From the IMG/VR virus record IMGVR_UViG_3300033981_001507, positions 1-58,337 of that record: 58,337 nucleotides of DNA; one strand, written 5' to 3'. Origin of the DNA: a virus. Positions 25,435-33,066 of this stretch are shown piece after piece. Under the pieces are notes generated by a model. It worked only from the letters and a program-made list of their open reading frames with translations. It was not told the origin of the DNA and made no database searches. Position 1 is the first letter of the stretch. Each line of letters starts with the position of its first letter. Position numbers and translations under genes: made by a program.

Positions 25435-25580
25435 CAACTATTTGCCTTTTTATCTTTATTGATCTTAGCAGCCTTCGCTTGCTTCTTCAGGCGCAACCAC
25501 TTATCAAAGAATACGAGTTCGGCAGAGGAATAAAGTTCGGGATGGTTGAGAGCTTGCTTAACAAGTTTTTTAGTTTTCAT
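25434..25580 (-). CDS. Small basic protein upstream of portal
   Basis: The 48-residue product (MKTKKLVKQALNHPELYSSA, then ELVFFDKWLRLKKQAKAAK) is a lysine-rich helical protein of a type recurring in cyanophage late clusters. It has AAGGAG six bases before the ATG, and its stop overlaps the portal start (TGATG), so it helps couple translation into the portal gene. Role unknown. Confidence 0.7.
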   Translation of the reverse strand: MKTKKLVKQALNHPELYSSAELVFFDKWLRLKKQAKAAKINKDKKANS

Positions 25581-25789
25581 TTTGACTCCTTGTAACGTTT
25601 AGCTGCGCGAGCAGCCTTGCCCGCTTTCTTGGCGGATTCCGTATTTGAAACAAATTGTTTTCCCTTGCGACTGCCTTCTCGTTTCTTTTGATCTGTCTCC
25701 TGCCTTTCTTCTTTAGACAAGGACGCCCAGGCTTTCTCTGGAAGATAACGCTTGGTGTATCCCTTTTGTATCGCCTTGTCTGCAGCCAT
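25577..25789 (-). CDS. DUF5872-like protein, C-terminal half
   Basis: The product has 70 residues, GYTKRYLPEKAWASLSKEER and then KKREGSRKGKQFVSNTESAKK, matching what I recall as the C-terminal half of DUF5872 proteins. These are basic and may act on DNA packaging. It overlaps the next gene's stop by one base (TAATG), with that gene encoding the matching N-terminal half. The pair therefore looks like a split version of one ancestral protein. Confidence 0.65.
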   Translation of the reverse strand: MAADKAIQKGYTKRYLPEKAWASLSKEERQETDQKKREGSRKGKQFVSNTESAKKAGKAARAAKRYKESK

Positions 25790-26076
25790 TACTTCTGACC
25801 GTCCTTGTATTTCTTGGCAGCAGCTTTTGCTTTACCACGTTTCTCATACTCGTCTTTGGTCATCCACTTTTCTTTGCCCCATTTCTCCAGGGATTTTTGC
25901 TTTTCCCCTTTACCACCACGATACCCGCCACCAGCCTCTTTGTACTCCTGGGCGAGGAGCTGAGCCTTGCGTGCCGACCATTGACCAGCCTTGCCGCCTT
26001 TCTCGCCGGCCATGATCCGATCTTTGATCCGCTCACGCAGCTCAGGTTTGGAATATTTGCTATCGTCTTGTGCCAT
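25789..26076 (-). CDS. DUF5872-like protein, N-terminal half
   Basis: It encodes 95 residues: ELRERIKDRIMAGEKGGKAG, then QWSARKAQLLAQEYKEAGGG and WGKEKWMTKDE. This matches the first half of DUF5872-like proteins; the second half is encoded by the adjoining gene. Very basic, likely DNA- or head-associated. The start overlaps the previous gene's stop (TGATG). Function inferred only. Confidence 0.65.
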   Translation of the reverse strand: MAQDDSKYSKPELRERIKDRIMAGEKGGKAGQWSARKAQLLAQEYKEAGGGYRGGKGEKQKSLEKWGKEKWMTKDEYEKRGKAKAAAKKYKDGQK

Positions 26077-26561
26077 CAGGAAACAAATTTAGATTGAAAA
26101 CCTGTCGGTAACCCCGCCTTGGGCATGTATTGTTCACGGAAATTTGCAGGGGGAGGAGTGCCCTGCTGAAGGAGACGCGCCTTTTCTTCCGGCGTTAAAG
26201 GAACGTTGGGTGCTCCCCCATAAGGCTTTTGGCTTGGCTGCTCGGGACCTGCTTGGCCAAGCTGGGGACCTTCAAAGAACTGAGCATTGGCGATACCGCC
26301 CATGTTGCCTACAGCCCCAGGGAGATTACTAGAGCCAAAGGCCATGGGAAGCTGCGGCCCACTGCCGGGCATAATGCCACGACGCATCAACTCGTCATTG
26401 AGCTGTTCGTTCTGTTGGGTGCCGCCTTCATACAAACGGCGAAGCTGTTCACCTGAGCGGCCACCTAACGCACCGGGTACACGCCGAATGTCAAAGCTTG
26501 GGGCGCCTGCCAGTAAATTACCGGGAGCGCCTGGAACGTTTGATTCACCGCCGTAAAACAT
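26076..26561 (-). CDS. Gly/Pro-rich late protein
   Basis: The product has 161 residues from the ATG at 26561 (MFYGGESNVPGAPGNLLAGA and so on); the upstream part of the open frame is not protein-like. It is disordered with repeats of NLPGA/GAPGN type and probable virion use. Coupled to the DUF5872-like pair. Family not recognised. Confidence 0.6.
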   Translation of the reverse strand: MFYGGESNVPGAPGNLLAGAPSFDIRRVPGALGGRSGEQLRRLYEGGTQQNEQLNDELMRRGIMPGSGPQLPMAFGSSNLPGAVGNMGGIANAQFFEGPQLGQAGPEQPSQKPYGGAPNVPLTPEEKARLLQQGTPPPANFREQYMPKAGLPTGFQSKFVS

Positions 26562-26584
26562 GTCGTTATCTCTTTTTTCGTATT

Positions 26585-26767
26585 CTACTCTTCTATAACT
26601 TCGTAACCAGAAGAGTCGTTGACCTTGGTTAAAATAATTCCGTTGCCACGAACATCCCAATCAAGAACATCGCCCTCTTGCCAGCCAAGTTCTTCGATTA
26701 GTTCGTCAGGCAAAGTAATGAAATTTTCTCCGTTTTCGTCTTCTTCTACTTCCAGAATGTAGCTCAT
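26585..26767 (-). CDS. AbrB/SpoVT-like small DNA-binding protein
   Basis: The product has 60 residues. ITLPDELIEELGWQEGDVLD followed by a beta strand (GIILTKV) is the swapped-hairpin AbrB/MazE fold. Such single-domain proteins are common in cyanophages and in plasmid regulators and bind DNA as dimers. It overlaps the upstream gene by 4 bases. The regulatory target is unknown; control of late genes is a guess. Confidence 0.75.
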   Translation of the reverse strand: MSYILEVEEDENGENFITLPDELIEELGWQEGDVLDWDVRGNGIILTKVNDSSGYEVIEE

Positions 26768-27057
26768 TTTGACAAAAGCTTTTCCATTAGCTTATCAAGC
26801 TTGTCATTGATTTGTCTAAAATTATCATGCATCTCCTGGATCTCCCGGAGAAAATCAACCTTCAGCACATAGTCCAAAGGCATGCGGTTGATTTGATCTT
26901 CCAAGATGTCAATCCTTCGTTTTTGAGATCCAATGTAATCAAAAGCTTGTTGGATGCGCTCTTGATGCCTGTCTAATATTTTATTGGCAACCCACGTAGC
27001 GCCTGTAACCGCCGATACAAGGGCAGTGATGCCAATGGCTACGTATTCGGGTCCCAC
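26764..27057 (-). CDS. Membrane-anchored coiled-coil protein (holin/spanin candidate)
   Basis: It encodes 97 residues with a GTG start. An N-terminal hydrophobic segment (VAIGITALVSAVTGATWVAN) is followed by a long charged coiled coil (RIQQAFDYIGSQKRRIDILE and onward). This topology occurs in phage holins and i-spanin-like proteins but is not diagnostic. It sits between TerL and the AbrB-like gene, with no other holin obvious in the late region. Confidence 0.6.
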   Translation of the reverse strand: MGPEYVAIGITALVSAVTGATWVANKILDRHQERIQQAFDYIGSQKRRIDILEDQINRMPLDYVLKVDFLREIQEMHDNFRQINDKLDKLMEKLLSK

Positions 27058-27087
27058 GAATGCACTGCTTTTTTTCTAATTCTAGGA

Positions 27088-28614
27088 TTAGTAATCAATG
27101 TGCAACTGACCTTTTCTTGCAAGTCCAGTAACCAACCAAACCAACGCGTCAACACAGTCATCATGACCACTGACACCGAAATTTGTGAGTTCCTCGAAGA
27201 GATTTGTGAAGTTCCGGAAACGATTGAAGATTATCTTTCGATCTTCAAACATGCCCATGATTCCACGGAAACGTGCCAGCTTGTCTGCACGGAAACCTTT
27301 GACTGGATGCCAAATCAAATTGTAGAGACCTTCGTTATTCAGGCAAACCCGTTTGAAGTCAGCTTCGAGAGAAGCTTGGTATTGGACGGCTTCTGACCAA
27401 ATATCACATGTGGAATAAGTCGGAAAATAGTTTCCGCTGTCATCACGCCCAATCACCGACCAATCGTTCAACAATTCTTTAAGAGCGTCCAGTTTTTCCA
27501 GGTTGCCCATGACGCGTATGCGCCTGTAATCGATGATATGAATGCGGTCGCCAATGCGTCCGCCAAGGATCATCACGGTGTAATCGTTCTTCTCTTTGGT
27601 GCCAGCAGAAAGGTCCACGCCAATGCCGAGCGTATCAAACTCCGTTGAAATTTCCGCTTTAACAATTAGTTCTGGCGCCAGGGAAAGCTCGTTCTGTCTG
27701 ACAATTTGATTCATATATTGAAACGAGAAAGCAATTGGCGCTTGCCGTTTCTTTTCTTTGAGGTAATCTAGTGACCACATCTCAGGCCAATAAGACTCTT
27801 CTTCTCCTGTTTTAAGGTTTGTATTAATTGCAGAAAGAACGATCTGCATCCAATTGTTCTGTTTGTTAAAAGTAGTGGCGTGAATATCATCATGCCTAAA
27901 GCGAGTTCCCAGACAAATGGCACGAGCACCTTCAAACATGGTGGGAGCAATCACAGCATTCCAGTTCTCCTGCATTTGTTTCCGAATATCAGGGTTGGCA
28001 ATATCAGCGGCAGATTTAATGGCGTCATCAATCATCACCAGGTGAGAACGCTTGGAAGTCACCGAACCCTTAAGGCCTGCAGCGCAAAGGGTAAATTGTT
28101 CATCACCAGTGGTGTCAATGCCAGCAAACTTATGGTCAATTGACCAATACTCATTACTGGTAACGTTCTTCATCAAACGCACCGTTGGGAAAACTTCCTG
28201 ATAGCGTTTGCTTTCAATAATGCGTTTAATCGTTGCGGACTTAGAACGTGCAATATCAACCGTGTACGACAGATAAAGAATCTGCAATGGCAACTTGGCT
28301 TGTGTATGAATACCAATAGCCCAAGCGGTCAGCAAGCCAAGAACCGTTGATTTAGCTGATCCTCGTGGCGCAAGAAGATCAATATTGGGACCAGCAATTT
28401 TAATTAAACAATTGCTGTCTTCGTTGGTAACAAAGTGCCGATGCCATTCTTTGTGATGCGTAGCAGGAGGTTTATCTGCAACATACTCACAGAAATAAGC
28501 AAAGTCTTCCCGCGCAAGCTCCAGTGCTTCTGCGTTGCGCGGAATTCGGATCTGTTGGCGGCGTGCCGCAGCCTTCGCATTGCGACGATAGGCAAGATGC
28601 GTATAGCTAGGCAC
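27088..28614 (-). CDS. Terminase large subunit
   Basis: The product has 508 residues. Walker A is APRGSAKST (82-90), Walker B LVMIDDA (192-198), and the nuclease domain carries IGVDLSAGT with Asp334 and a later GHDDCVDAL. It is the ATP-driven DNA-packaging motor with head-full or cohesive-end cutting. GTG start; no Shine-Dalgarno is visible. Neighbours are a probable small subunit upstream and portal downstream, the normal late order. Confidence 0.92.
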   Translation of the reverse strand: MPSYTHLAYRRNAKAAARRQQIRIPRNAEALELAREDFAYFCEYVADKPPATHHKEWHRHFVTNEDSNCLIKIAGPNIDLLAPRGSAKSTVLGLLTAWAIGIHTQAKLPLQILYLSYTVDIARSKSATIKRIIESKRYQEVFPTVRLMKNVTSNEYWSIDHKFAGIDTTGDEQFTLCAAGLKGSVTSKRSHLVMIDDAIKSAADIANPDIRKQMQENWNAVIAPTMFEGARAICLGTRFRHDDIHATTFNKQNNWMQIVLSAINTNLKTGEEESYWPEMWSLDYLKEKKRQAPIAFSFQYMNQIVRQNELSLAPELIVKAEISTEFDTLGIGVDLSAGTKEKNDYTVMILGGRIGDRIHIIDYRRIRVMGNLEKLDALKELLNDWSVIGRDDSGNYFPTYSTCDIWSEAVQYQASLEADFKRVCLNNEGLYNLIWHPVKGFRADKLARFRGIMGMFEDRKIIFNRFRNFTNLFEELTNFGVSGHDDCVDALVWLVTGLARKGQLHIDY

Positions 28615-28646
28615 AAGAATAAATCAGTTGTCAACTGAATACTATC

Positions 28647-28811
28647 TTATTTTGCTTCTTCTTTGTCTTTTTTCTGTTCTTTATATTTACGCGCTTTATC
28701 CAAGGCTGCCTTGCGTTTTTCGCTATCGCTCATCTCAGTACCATCTTCTTTCTTGGCTTCTTTCTTCTTAAAGTGCTCAAGAAGTTGAGGGGGCATCTTA
28801 CCTTTAGCCAT
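28647..28811 (-). CDS. Small Lys/Glu-rich protein
   Basis: The product has 54 residues, MAKGKMPPQLLEHFKKKEAK and then a charged helix. The MPPQLLEHFKKK motif occurs in small proteins of many cyanophages near terminase genes. Its ATG overlaps the upstream stop. It is not in most automatic ORF sets because of its length. Role unknown; perhaps terminase- or DNA-associated. Confidence 0.65.
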   Translation of the reverse strand: MAKGKMPPQLLEHFKKKEAKKEDGTEMSDSEKRKAALDKARKYKEQKKDKEEAK

Positions 28812-29080
28812 CAGCGTTTACCCTGACGCATGCGAGCAATTGCCATTTGATACTCAGGAGAGCCAGGCTCGGGGAAGCGGTTGGCACGACCAGGACCAAA
28901 CTCAATGCCAGATCGAGCAGGAGCAGAAGCTGTACCAGGTTCAACACCGGGATACATAGAAGCGGCACCTATTTGCGGAGCAGTTTCTTGACGGCGAATG
29001 TTGTCTTGACGCATGCGAATGCCTTCACGTGCAATTTGACGTTGACGCGGGTCGGACACGTTGCCCTGTTGTGCGCCCAT
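28811..29080 (-). CDS. Small Arg/Pro-rich late protein
   Basis: The product has 89 residues from the ATG at 29080 (MGAQQGNVSDPRQRQIAREG and so on); an upstream in-frame region is rejected. It is basic, disordered and Arg/Gln-rich. It lies between the probable small terminase gene and TerL, so a packaging-complex role is possible but not shown. Confidence 0.6.
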   Translation of the reverse strand: MGAQQGNVSDPRQRQIAREGIRMRQDNIRRQETAPQIGAASMYPGVEPGTASAPARSGIEFGPGRANRFPEPGSPEYQMAIARMRQGKR

Positions 29081-29117
29081 AGTATAAATAATCTTATTTA
29101 AACCTATCCTAACTGAA

Positions 29118-29735
29118 TTATTCTTCAAGTTGCATACGTGCCCATACACTCATCGTTGCTTCTTCCAAGGGAATCTCAATGGGGTCATCTTTGAAAATAA
29201 ACATTAACTCTCGAATGGCACGATCTGCGCCGGCCATTAACAAACCCTTACGGTCTTTGGAATTGGTGAATTTTTCAATTTGATCAATATGACCTCTAAT
29301 TTCTTTTTGCATGGAAGCAACGCGTGCAACACCTGCATCACGTTTGACCACACCATTCTCTACGTCTTCACGTAACTTACGAACATCCTCTTGCATCTCA
29401 TCGATTTCGTAGAGGAGTTTTTTGCGGTGATCGGGTTTCTTGTAGTTGTCCTTAACCCAGAGTTCACACGCAGTAATAGTCCCCTTGTAACCAAGGAAAC
29501 GAGAGTAGAGATAAATTTCAATTAATGAGTAATTTTCTGCGGCAAACGCACAGAAAGATTCTTGAGTTGATGCGTCGAGATTATCTACCCACGCATCGAA
29601 TAACTCAATATCGATAAGCTCGTTGGGCCTGGCCGTAGTCCCGGGCCTCGTCGCGCTGCTTGAATTCTTGCGACTGCTCAGCGGATGTGCGCTGCTCTTC
29701 TGCGCCTTTGCCGATGGTTTCTCGTTCTTGTTCAC
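29118..29735 (-). CDS. Probable terminase small subunit
   Basis: It encodes about 205 residues from the GTG at 29735 (GGAG seven bases upstream); an ATG at 29768 also exists. The convincing part begins at ELIDIELFDAWVDNLDASTQ, followed by a globular helical region, a long coiled coil (EMQEDVRKLREDVEN) and a KDRKGLL patch. This layout and the position before TerL suggest the DNA-recognition subunit. The first 40 residues overlap the 82-aa gene in another frame. Confidence 0.55.
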   Translation of the reverse strand: MNKNEKPSAKAQKSSAHPLSSRKNSSSATRPGTTARPNELIDIELFDAWVDNLDASTQESFCAFAAENYSLIEIYLYSRFLGYKGTITACELWVKDNYKKPDHRKKLLYEIDEMQEDVRKLREDVENGVVKRDAGVARVASMQKEIRGHIDQIEKFTNSKDRKGLLMAGADRAIRELMFIFKDDPIEIPLEEATMSVWARMQLEE

Positions 29736-29853
29736 CAGCGGTCTCCATCTTTTTCTTGGAAAATTCATAGGCCACGCCAGCAGCCTGACGGTATTTGTCT
29801 AAGTCGAACCAATCATCGACATCGACTTGTCCGGCGGGAACGCTGCTGGTCAT
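29605..29853 (-). CDS. Small late protein with the PxGQ..DDxFD motif
   Basis: The product has 82 residues. The first 25 (MTSSVPAGQVDVDDWFDLDK) share the APTGQSA-DDYFD motif of the two 59-aa proteins just upstream, so all three are paralogous at the N-terminus. A Glu/Lys/Gln-rich coiled region follows and the frame ends QAQRAYRY just where the terminase-like frame becomes convincing. Confidence 0.65.
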   Translation of the reverse strand: MTSSVPAGQVDVDDWFDLDKYRQAAGVAYEFSKKKMETAGEQERETIGKGAEEQRTSAEQSQEFKQRDEARDYGQAQRAYRY

Positions 29854-29878
29854 GGCTTACAAATCTTACAAGAAAAAA

Positions 29879-30058
29879 TCAGAAGTTGCTCATCATCGTA
29901 GCAAGACCCTGAGCGAAGATATCGCGACGGCCTTCGGTAGACTTTTGACGCTGCTGACGACCCTTGGAAGATTCCAGGCGATCAAGCAGCTGTTCAAACT
30001 TGGAAATATCAAAATAATCGTCGGAGGCGCTTTGGCCGGTGGGGGCAGTATAAGTCAT
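29879..30058 (-). CDS. 59-aa late protein, tandem copy 1
   Basis: The product has 59 residues (MTYTAPTGQSASDDYFDISK, then RLESSKGRQQRQKSTEGRRD, ending MMSNF). It differs from the neighbouring copy 2 at only five positions. It is basic in the middle and probably virion-associated. No ribosome-binding site is obvious. It is too short for usual length filters but duplicated and conserved, which supports it being real. Confidence 0.7.
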   Translation of the reverse strand: MTYTAPTGQSASDDYFDISKFEQLLDRLESSKGRQQRQKSTEGRRDIFAQGLATMMSNF

Positions 30059-30078
30059 GACTTAAATGTTAGGTAAGA

Positions 30079-30258
30079 TCAAAAGTTGCTCATCATTGAA
30101 GCAAGGCCCTGAGCATAAATGTCACGACGACCTTCGGTAGACTTTTGACGCTGCTGACGACCCTTGGAAGATTCCAGGCGAGAAAGCAGTTGCTCAAATT
30201 TATTAATGTCAAAATAATCATCTGCGGCGCTTTGGCCGGTGGGCGCAGTGTAGGTCAT
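30079..30258 (-). CDS. 59-aa late protein, tandem copy 2
   Basis: The product has 59 residues, 54 identical to copy 1; most DNA differences are silent. This pattern indicates purifying selection after duplication. It stands first in the pair (leftward reading). The family is shared at its N-terminus with the 82-aa protein downstream. Function not known; possibly a small capsid/portal-associated protein. Confidence 0.7.
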   Translation of the reverse strand: MTYTAPTGQSAADDYFDINKFEQLLSRLESSKGRQQRQKSTEGRRDIYAQGLASMMSNF

Positions 30259-30300
30259 TTACGTCTTTGAAACTAAAGTAATTATATCAAGCACATTCTT

Positions 30301-31194
30301 TTAGAAACTGAATGCGCCAACAAGTTGTTGATAAATATTTCCTTGCGCTTGAATTTTGGCAACAGCAGAAGAACCTTCATTCTTAAGTTTCTGCGTTTCT
30401 TTGTCAATTTCTCCTTGGAGATTAGTCAAACCTGCACTGTACAGGTACTTGCGTGTTTCACGTACATTCTGAAGCTGCTCTTCAATTTCTGCAGGGCTGC
30501 CTTGGAACTGATCGGCAAAAGAAGGTAGTGCGACGCCAGCTCGATCTTTGGTAGTTTCTGCGTAAGTAGGCAGAAGACTCTTGTCAAAAGTGAATGTACG
30601 CTTGCCCGTTTTTTTACCAGCTTCGTCAACACCTTGCTTACCAAACATGGTGTCGTAATAGTTATCAAGATAACTTTGATTAAATTTGTCTTGATACTCT
30701 TGACCTTTGGAAAGAGAATCACGCAGATCCTGGACAGAGCTGTAGTAGCCCTGCTGGAAACGCTCCATTGCCTTGCCTTTTTCTTCTTCCGTAGCTTGAC
30801 GGCCAAGAAGTTCTTCGTATGCAGCAGAGATACCTGTCTGGCGGCGACCAGGGAGCAGCTCTTCTGTATATGTTTTGGTTAAAGAAGCAATATCCGTTTC
30901 AGGCGGCGTCAGGTCATATTTAGCGGCGTAATCACGCAGCTGACCCGTAGCATCGGAATAACTAATTAAACCTTGGCGCAGCTGCTGCTCAACACCTGTA
31001 CGAAGACCTGTGAAGCCGGCTTGACCAGAAGCTTTACGAGCCGTTTCTTTAGCTGCAGCTTCTGCACGTTCTTTTGCAACGCGTTCTTCTGCAGCAGTTT
31101 CTTTTTGCTGCTGATACGCCAGATATTTCTCAAAGGTGTCATCCTTTGGAATCTGAGGAGATTGGTACTGAACTGTGGTTCCGCCGCCGCCCAT
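30301..31194 (-). CDS. Helical virion protein, possible internal protein
   Basis: It encodes 297 residues with GGAG before the ATG. It starts MGGGGTTVQYQSP, continues with an Ala/Glu/Lys coiled coil (QQKETAAEERVAKERAEAA) and ends in a Gln-rich helix. Like other proteins of the 30-37 kb block it has the look of phage internal or ejected proteins. No catalytic domain is seen. Confidence 0.65.
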   Translation of the reverse strand: MGGGGTTVQYQSPQIPKDDTFEKYLAYQQQKETAAEERVAKERAEAAAKETARKASGQAGFTGLRTGVEQQLRQGLISYSDATGQLRDYAAKYDLTPPETDIASLTKTYTEELLPGRRQTGISAAYEELLGRQATEEEKGKAMERFQQGYYSSVQDLRDSLSKGQEYQDKFNQSYLDNYYDTMFGKQGVDEAGKKTGKRTFTFDKSLLPTYAETTKDRAGVALPSFADQFQGSPAEIEEQLQNVRETRKYLYSAGLTNLQGEIDKETQKLKNEGSSAVAKIQAQGNIYQQLVGAFSF

Positions 31195-31204
31195 GATTTA
31201 ACTC

Positions 31205-31783
31205 CTACACAAAGAATGTACCCACTTCACGTGGAGCAATACGACCAAACATGCCAGCCATTGTGGCCTCCCTTTCCGCCAAGGATTGCTTCAGGGCATC
31301 CCGATTTGCGCGTTGCTTAGCTTCACGCACCTCGGCAGAACCTTCTAGGCCAAATTGACGGCGAGCACGCTCAACATCAAGGCCAAGCTGACGTTCGCCC
31401 AGGGGGCCAGCGGCAAACATCGCGGCTTCCCGCTGACGACCAAACTCGATATCAGGCGCAACAGTGCTTTGGAAAACGCGAGAACCGATTTCCGAACCCA
31501 TTTGACCCTTGGCCGTATCACGGGCCAACATGGTCTGCCACTTGAGCTGATCGGCTGCCGCTGCCATCTGGGCATTGGCAATACTGGCTTGCGCTTGGCG
31601 AGCTTGGCCGGCACCAAAGAGACTAGCGCCAATGCTGGCAGCACCTAGACCTAAAGTAACGGGATCAAATGCCATTCCTCCTCCTGCTTTGCTTAAATTC
31701 CCGGTTTTTTCACCAAAAGCAACTGGTGTAAAAGCATTAAACTTTGAGTTGCTAAAAATAGAAGAATAATCGGGAGCACTCAT
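31205..31783 (-). CDS. Internal virion / ejection-type protein
   Basis: The product has 192 residues. A Gly/Ala-rich hydrophobic segment (PVTLGLGAASIGASLFGAGQ) is followed by a long Ala/Gln/Arg helix. This combination is typical of podovirus internal core proteins that leave the head and form a channel in the host envelope, such as T7 gp14; sequence homology is not demonstrated. Confidence 0.65.
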   Translation of the reverse strand: MSAPDYSSIFSNSKFNAFTPVAFGEKTGNLSKAGGGMAFDPVTLGLGAASIGASLFGAGQARQAQASIANAQMAAAADQLKWQTMLARDTAKGQMGSEIGSRVFQSTVAPDIEFGRQREAAMFAAGPLGERQLGLDVERARRQFGLEGSAEVREAKQRANRDALKQSLAEREATMAGMFGRIAPREVGTFFV

Positions 31784-31807
31784 GTCTACAGTCTAATGTC
31801 ATTCACA

Positions 31808-32212
31808 TTAGAAATAACGATTTGGTGTGTAATTATAAGAACCGCGTTGATAGTCGACAAGATTTGGAATTGTAGCCCCAGCGCTTGTCATAATGTTGGC
31901 AACATTGACCCCACCTTGCGCTTCAATTGCGCCGGGGATTGCGTAAGCAGCGGTAATCTGAGCGGGAAGATCAAAGAGAAGCTTGTACTTGCCGGCTTCT
32001 TTTAAACGGCGCTCATCAAATTCAGAAGCCAGCTGAAGTTGTTGGCGCATCCGCTCAGGGTCGCTAAAACGTTCAAGAAGTCCACCAAGAGATTCAACAT
32101 CGGAAGAACCCATGTTGCGATTCAAAAGTGATTGAAACGCTTTACCGCGCTCAGATTCGGGCAGTCCCTTGGTGGATTCCCAGATGGCACCTACATCAAA
32201 CGTATTGGCCAT
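31808..32212 (-). CDS. Hypothetical late protein
   Basis: The product has 134 residues, mostly helical and charged in the first two thirds (TKGLPESERGKAFQSLLNRN), then a weakly hydrophobic stretch and a Tyr-rich C-terminus. It lies between two membrane-active-looking ejection candidates, so a partner role is plausible. Family not recognised. Confidence 0.6.
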   Translation of the reverse strand: MANTFDVGAIWESTKGLPESERGKAFQSLLNRNMGSSDVESLGGLLERFSDPERMRQQLQLASEFDERRLKEAGKYKLLFDLPAQITAAYAIPGAIEAQGGVNVANIMTSAGATIPNLVDYQRGSYNYTPNRYF

Positions 32213-32217
32213 GACGA

Positions 32218-33027
32218 TCAGATCCTGTATTGGAATGCAGAAGCTGCATAAGGATTGGCAGCGGTCAAGATGCTGCGAGTGGTGGCGCCAGCTTCAGATT
32301 GAGCACCGCCGGCAAGATCAGCCATGAAGCGTTGCTGGTTGAGAGCACCAGTGAGTTGACCCATCTGTTGATTCAACTGCATTTGGCGGCTCATGTCAGC
32401 GTCGCGCATGCGGTTGTATGTCGGGATAAGCTGCTCAGCAATCTTGGGCTGAAGCATCATTAACCGCTGAACATCATTCATTGTGATCCCTTCAATTCCC
32501 TTAGAGGTAATGCCAGGGATAACGCCTGTAGGAGATTCGCCAGCGCCCATCTGACGGCGCTCAACGCCACCAACGATGTCTTGTGCAGCCTGCGCAGCAC
32601 CACCAGCGACGCCGCCGCCGATACCACCGCCAAGAATACCGCCGAGGGCGCGAATGCCAGCGCCAGCGATCTTGCCGCGAATACCAGGCATTGCTGTTTG
32701 AGCAGCAGAGGCTAAGCCACCGGTCAATTTATAACCGAGTAAACCACCAGCCAACTCACCACCGCCTTTCGCAATTTCACCTTGCATCAGGCTGCTTGCA
32801 CCTGCGGCAACGGGAGCGGCCAAGCCGATTGCGCGAGTGCCGAGGGGAGTTGTTGCGGCGCCAGCGGCCTGGCGACCTGCTTCAAGACCTTTTGTACCAA
32901 CACCTTTTAAGCGGTTCAGTAAATCCTGGAACCCCATGCCAGAAGTGGCAGCACCTTGGGCAGCGTACAAAGGGCTAGAAGGAGCCTGGGCCGCCGTTGA
33001 CCAGGGATCCGGAATACCGTTAGCCAT
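32218..33027 (-). CDS. Gly/Ala-rich ejection-type protein
   Basis: The product has 269 residues. Residues about 55-155 are strongly Gly/Ala-rich and hydrophobic (GGILGGGIGGGVAGGAAQAA), a sequence able to insert in membranes; the rest is Gln/Met-rich helix. It fits an internal virion protein that crosses the host envelope during DNA entry. Inference from composition and neighbours only. Confidence 0.65.
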   Translation of the reverse strand: MANGIPDPWSTAAQAPSSPLYAAQGAATSGMGFQDLLNRLKGVGTKGLEAGRQAAGAATTPLGTRAIGLAAPVAAGASSLMQGEIAKGGGELAGGLLGYKLTGGLASAAQTAMPGIRGKIAGAGIRALGGILGGGIGGGVAGGAAQAAQDIVGGVERRQMGAGESPTGVIPGITSKGIEGITMNDVQRLMMLQPKIAEQLIPTYNRMRDADMSRQMQLNQQMGQLTGALNQQRFMADLAGGAQSEAGATTRSILTAANPYAASAFQYRI

Positions 33028-33066
33028 CTTAAAGTTATCTGCTTTTAATAAGTTAATTTTACCAGC

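Larger units (their letters stand above)
29879..30258 (-). repeat. Tandem gene duplication, exact 200-bp period
   Basis: Two 180-bp coding copies are separated by 20 bases and are offset by exactly 200 bases. Long blocks are identical at DNA level (around the codons for SSKGRQQRQKSTEGRR). Confidence 0.85.
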
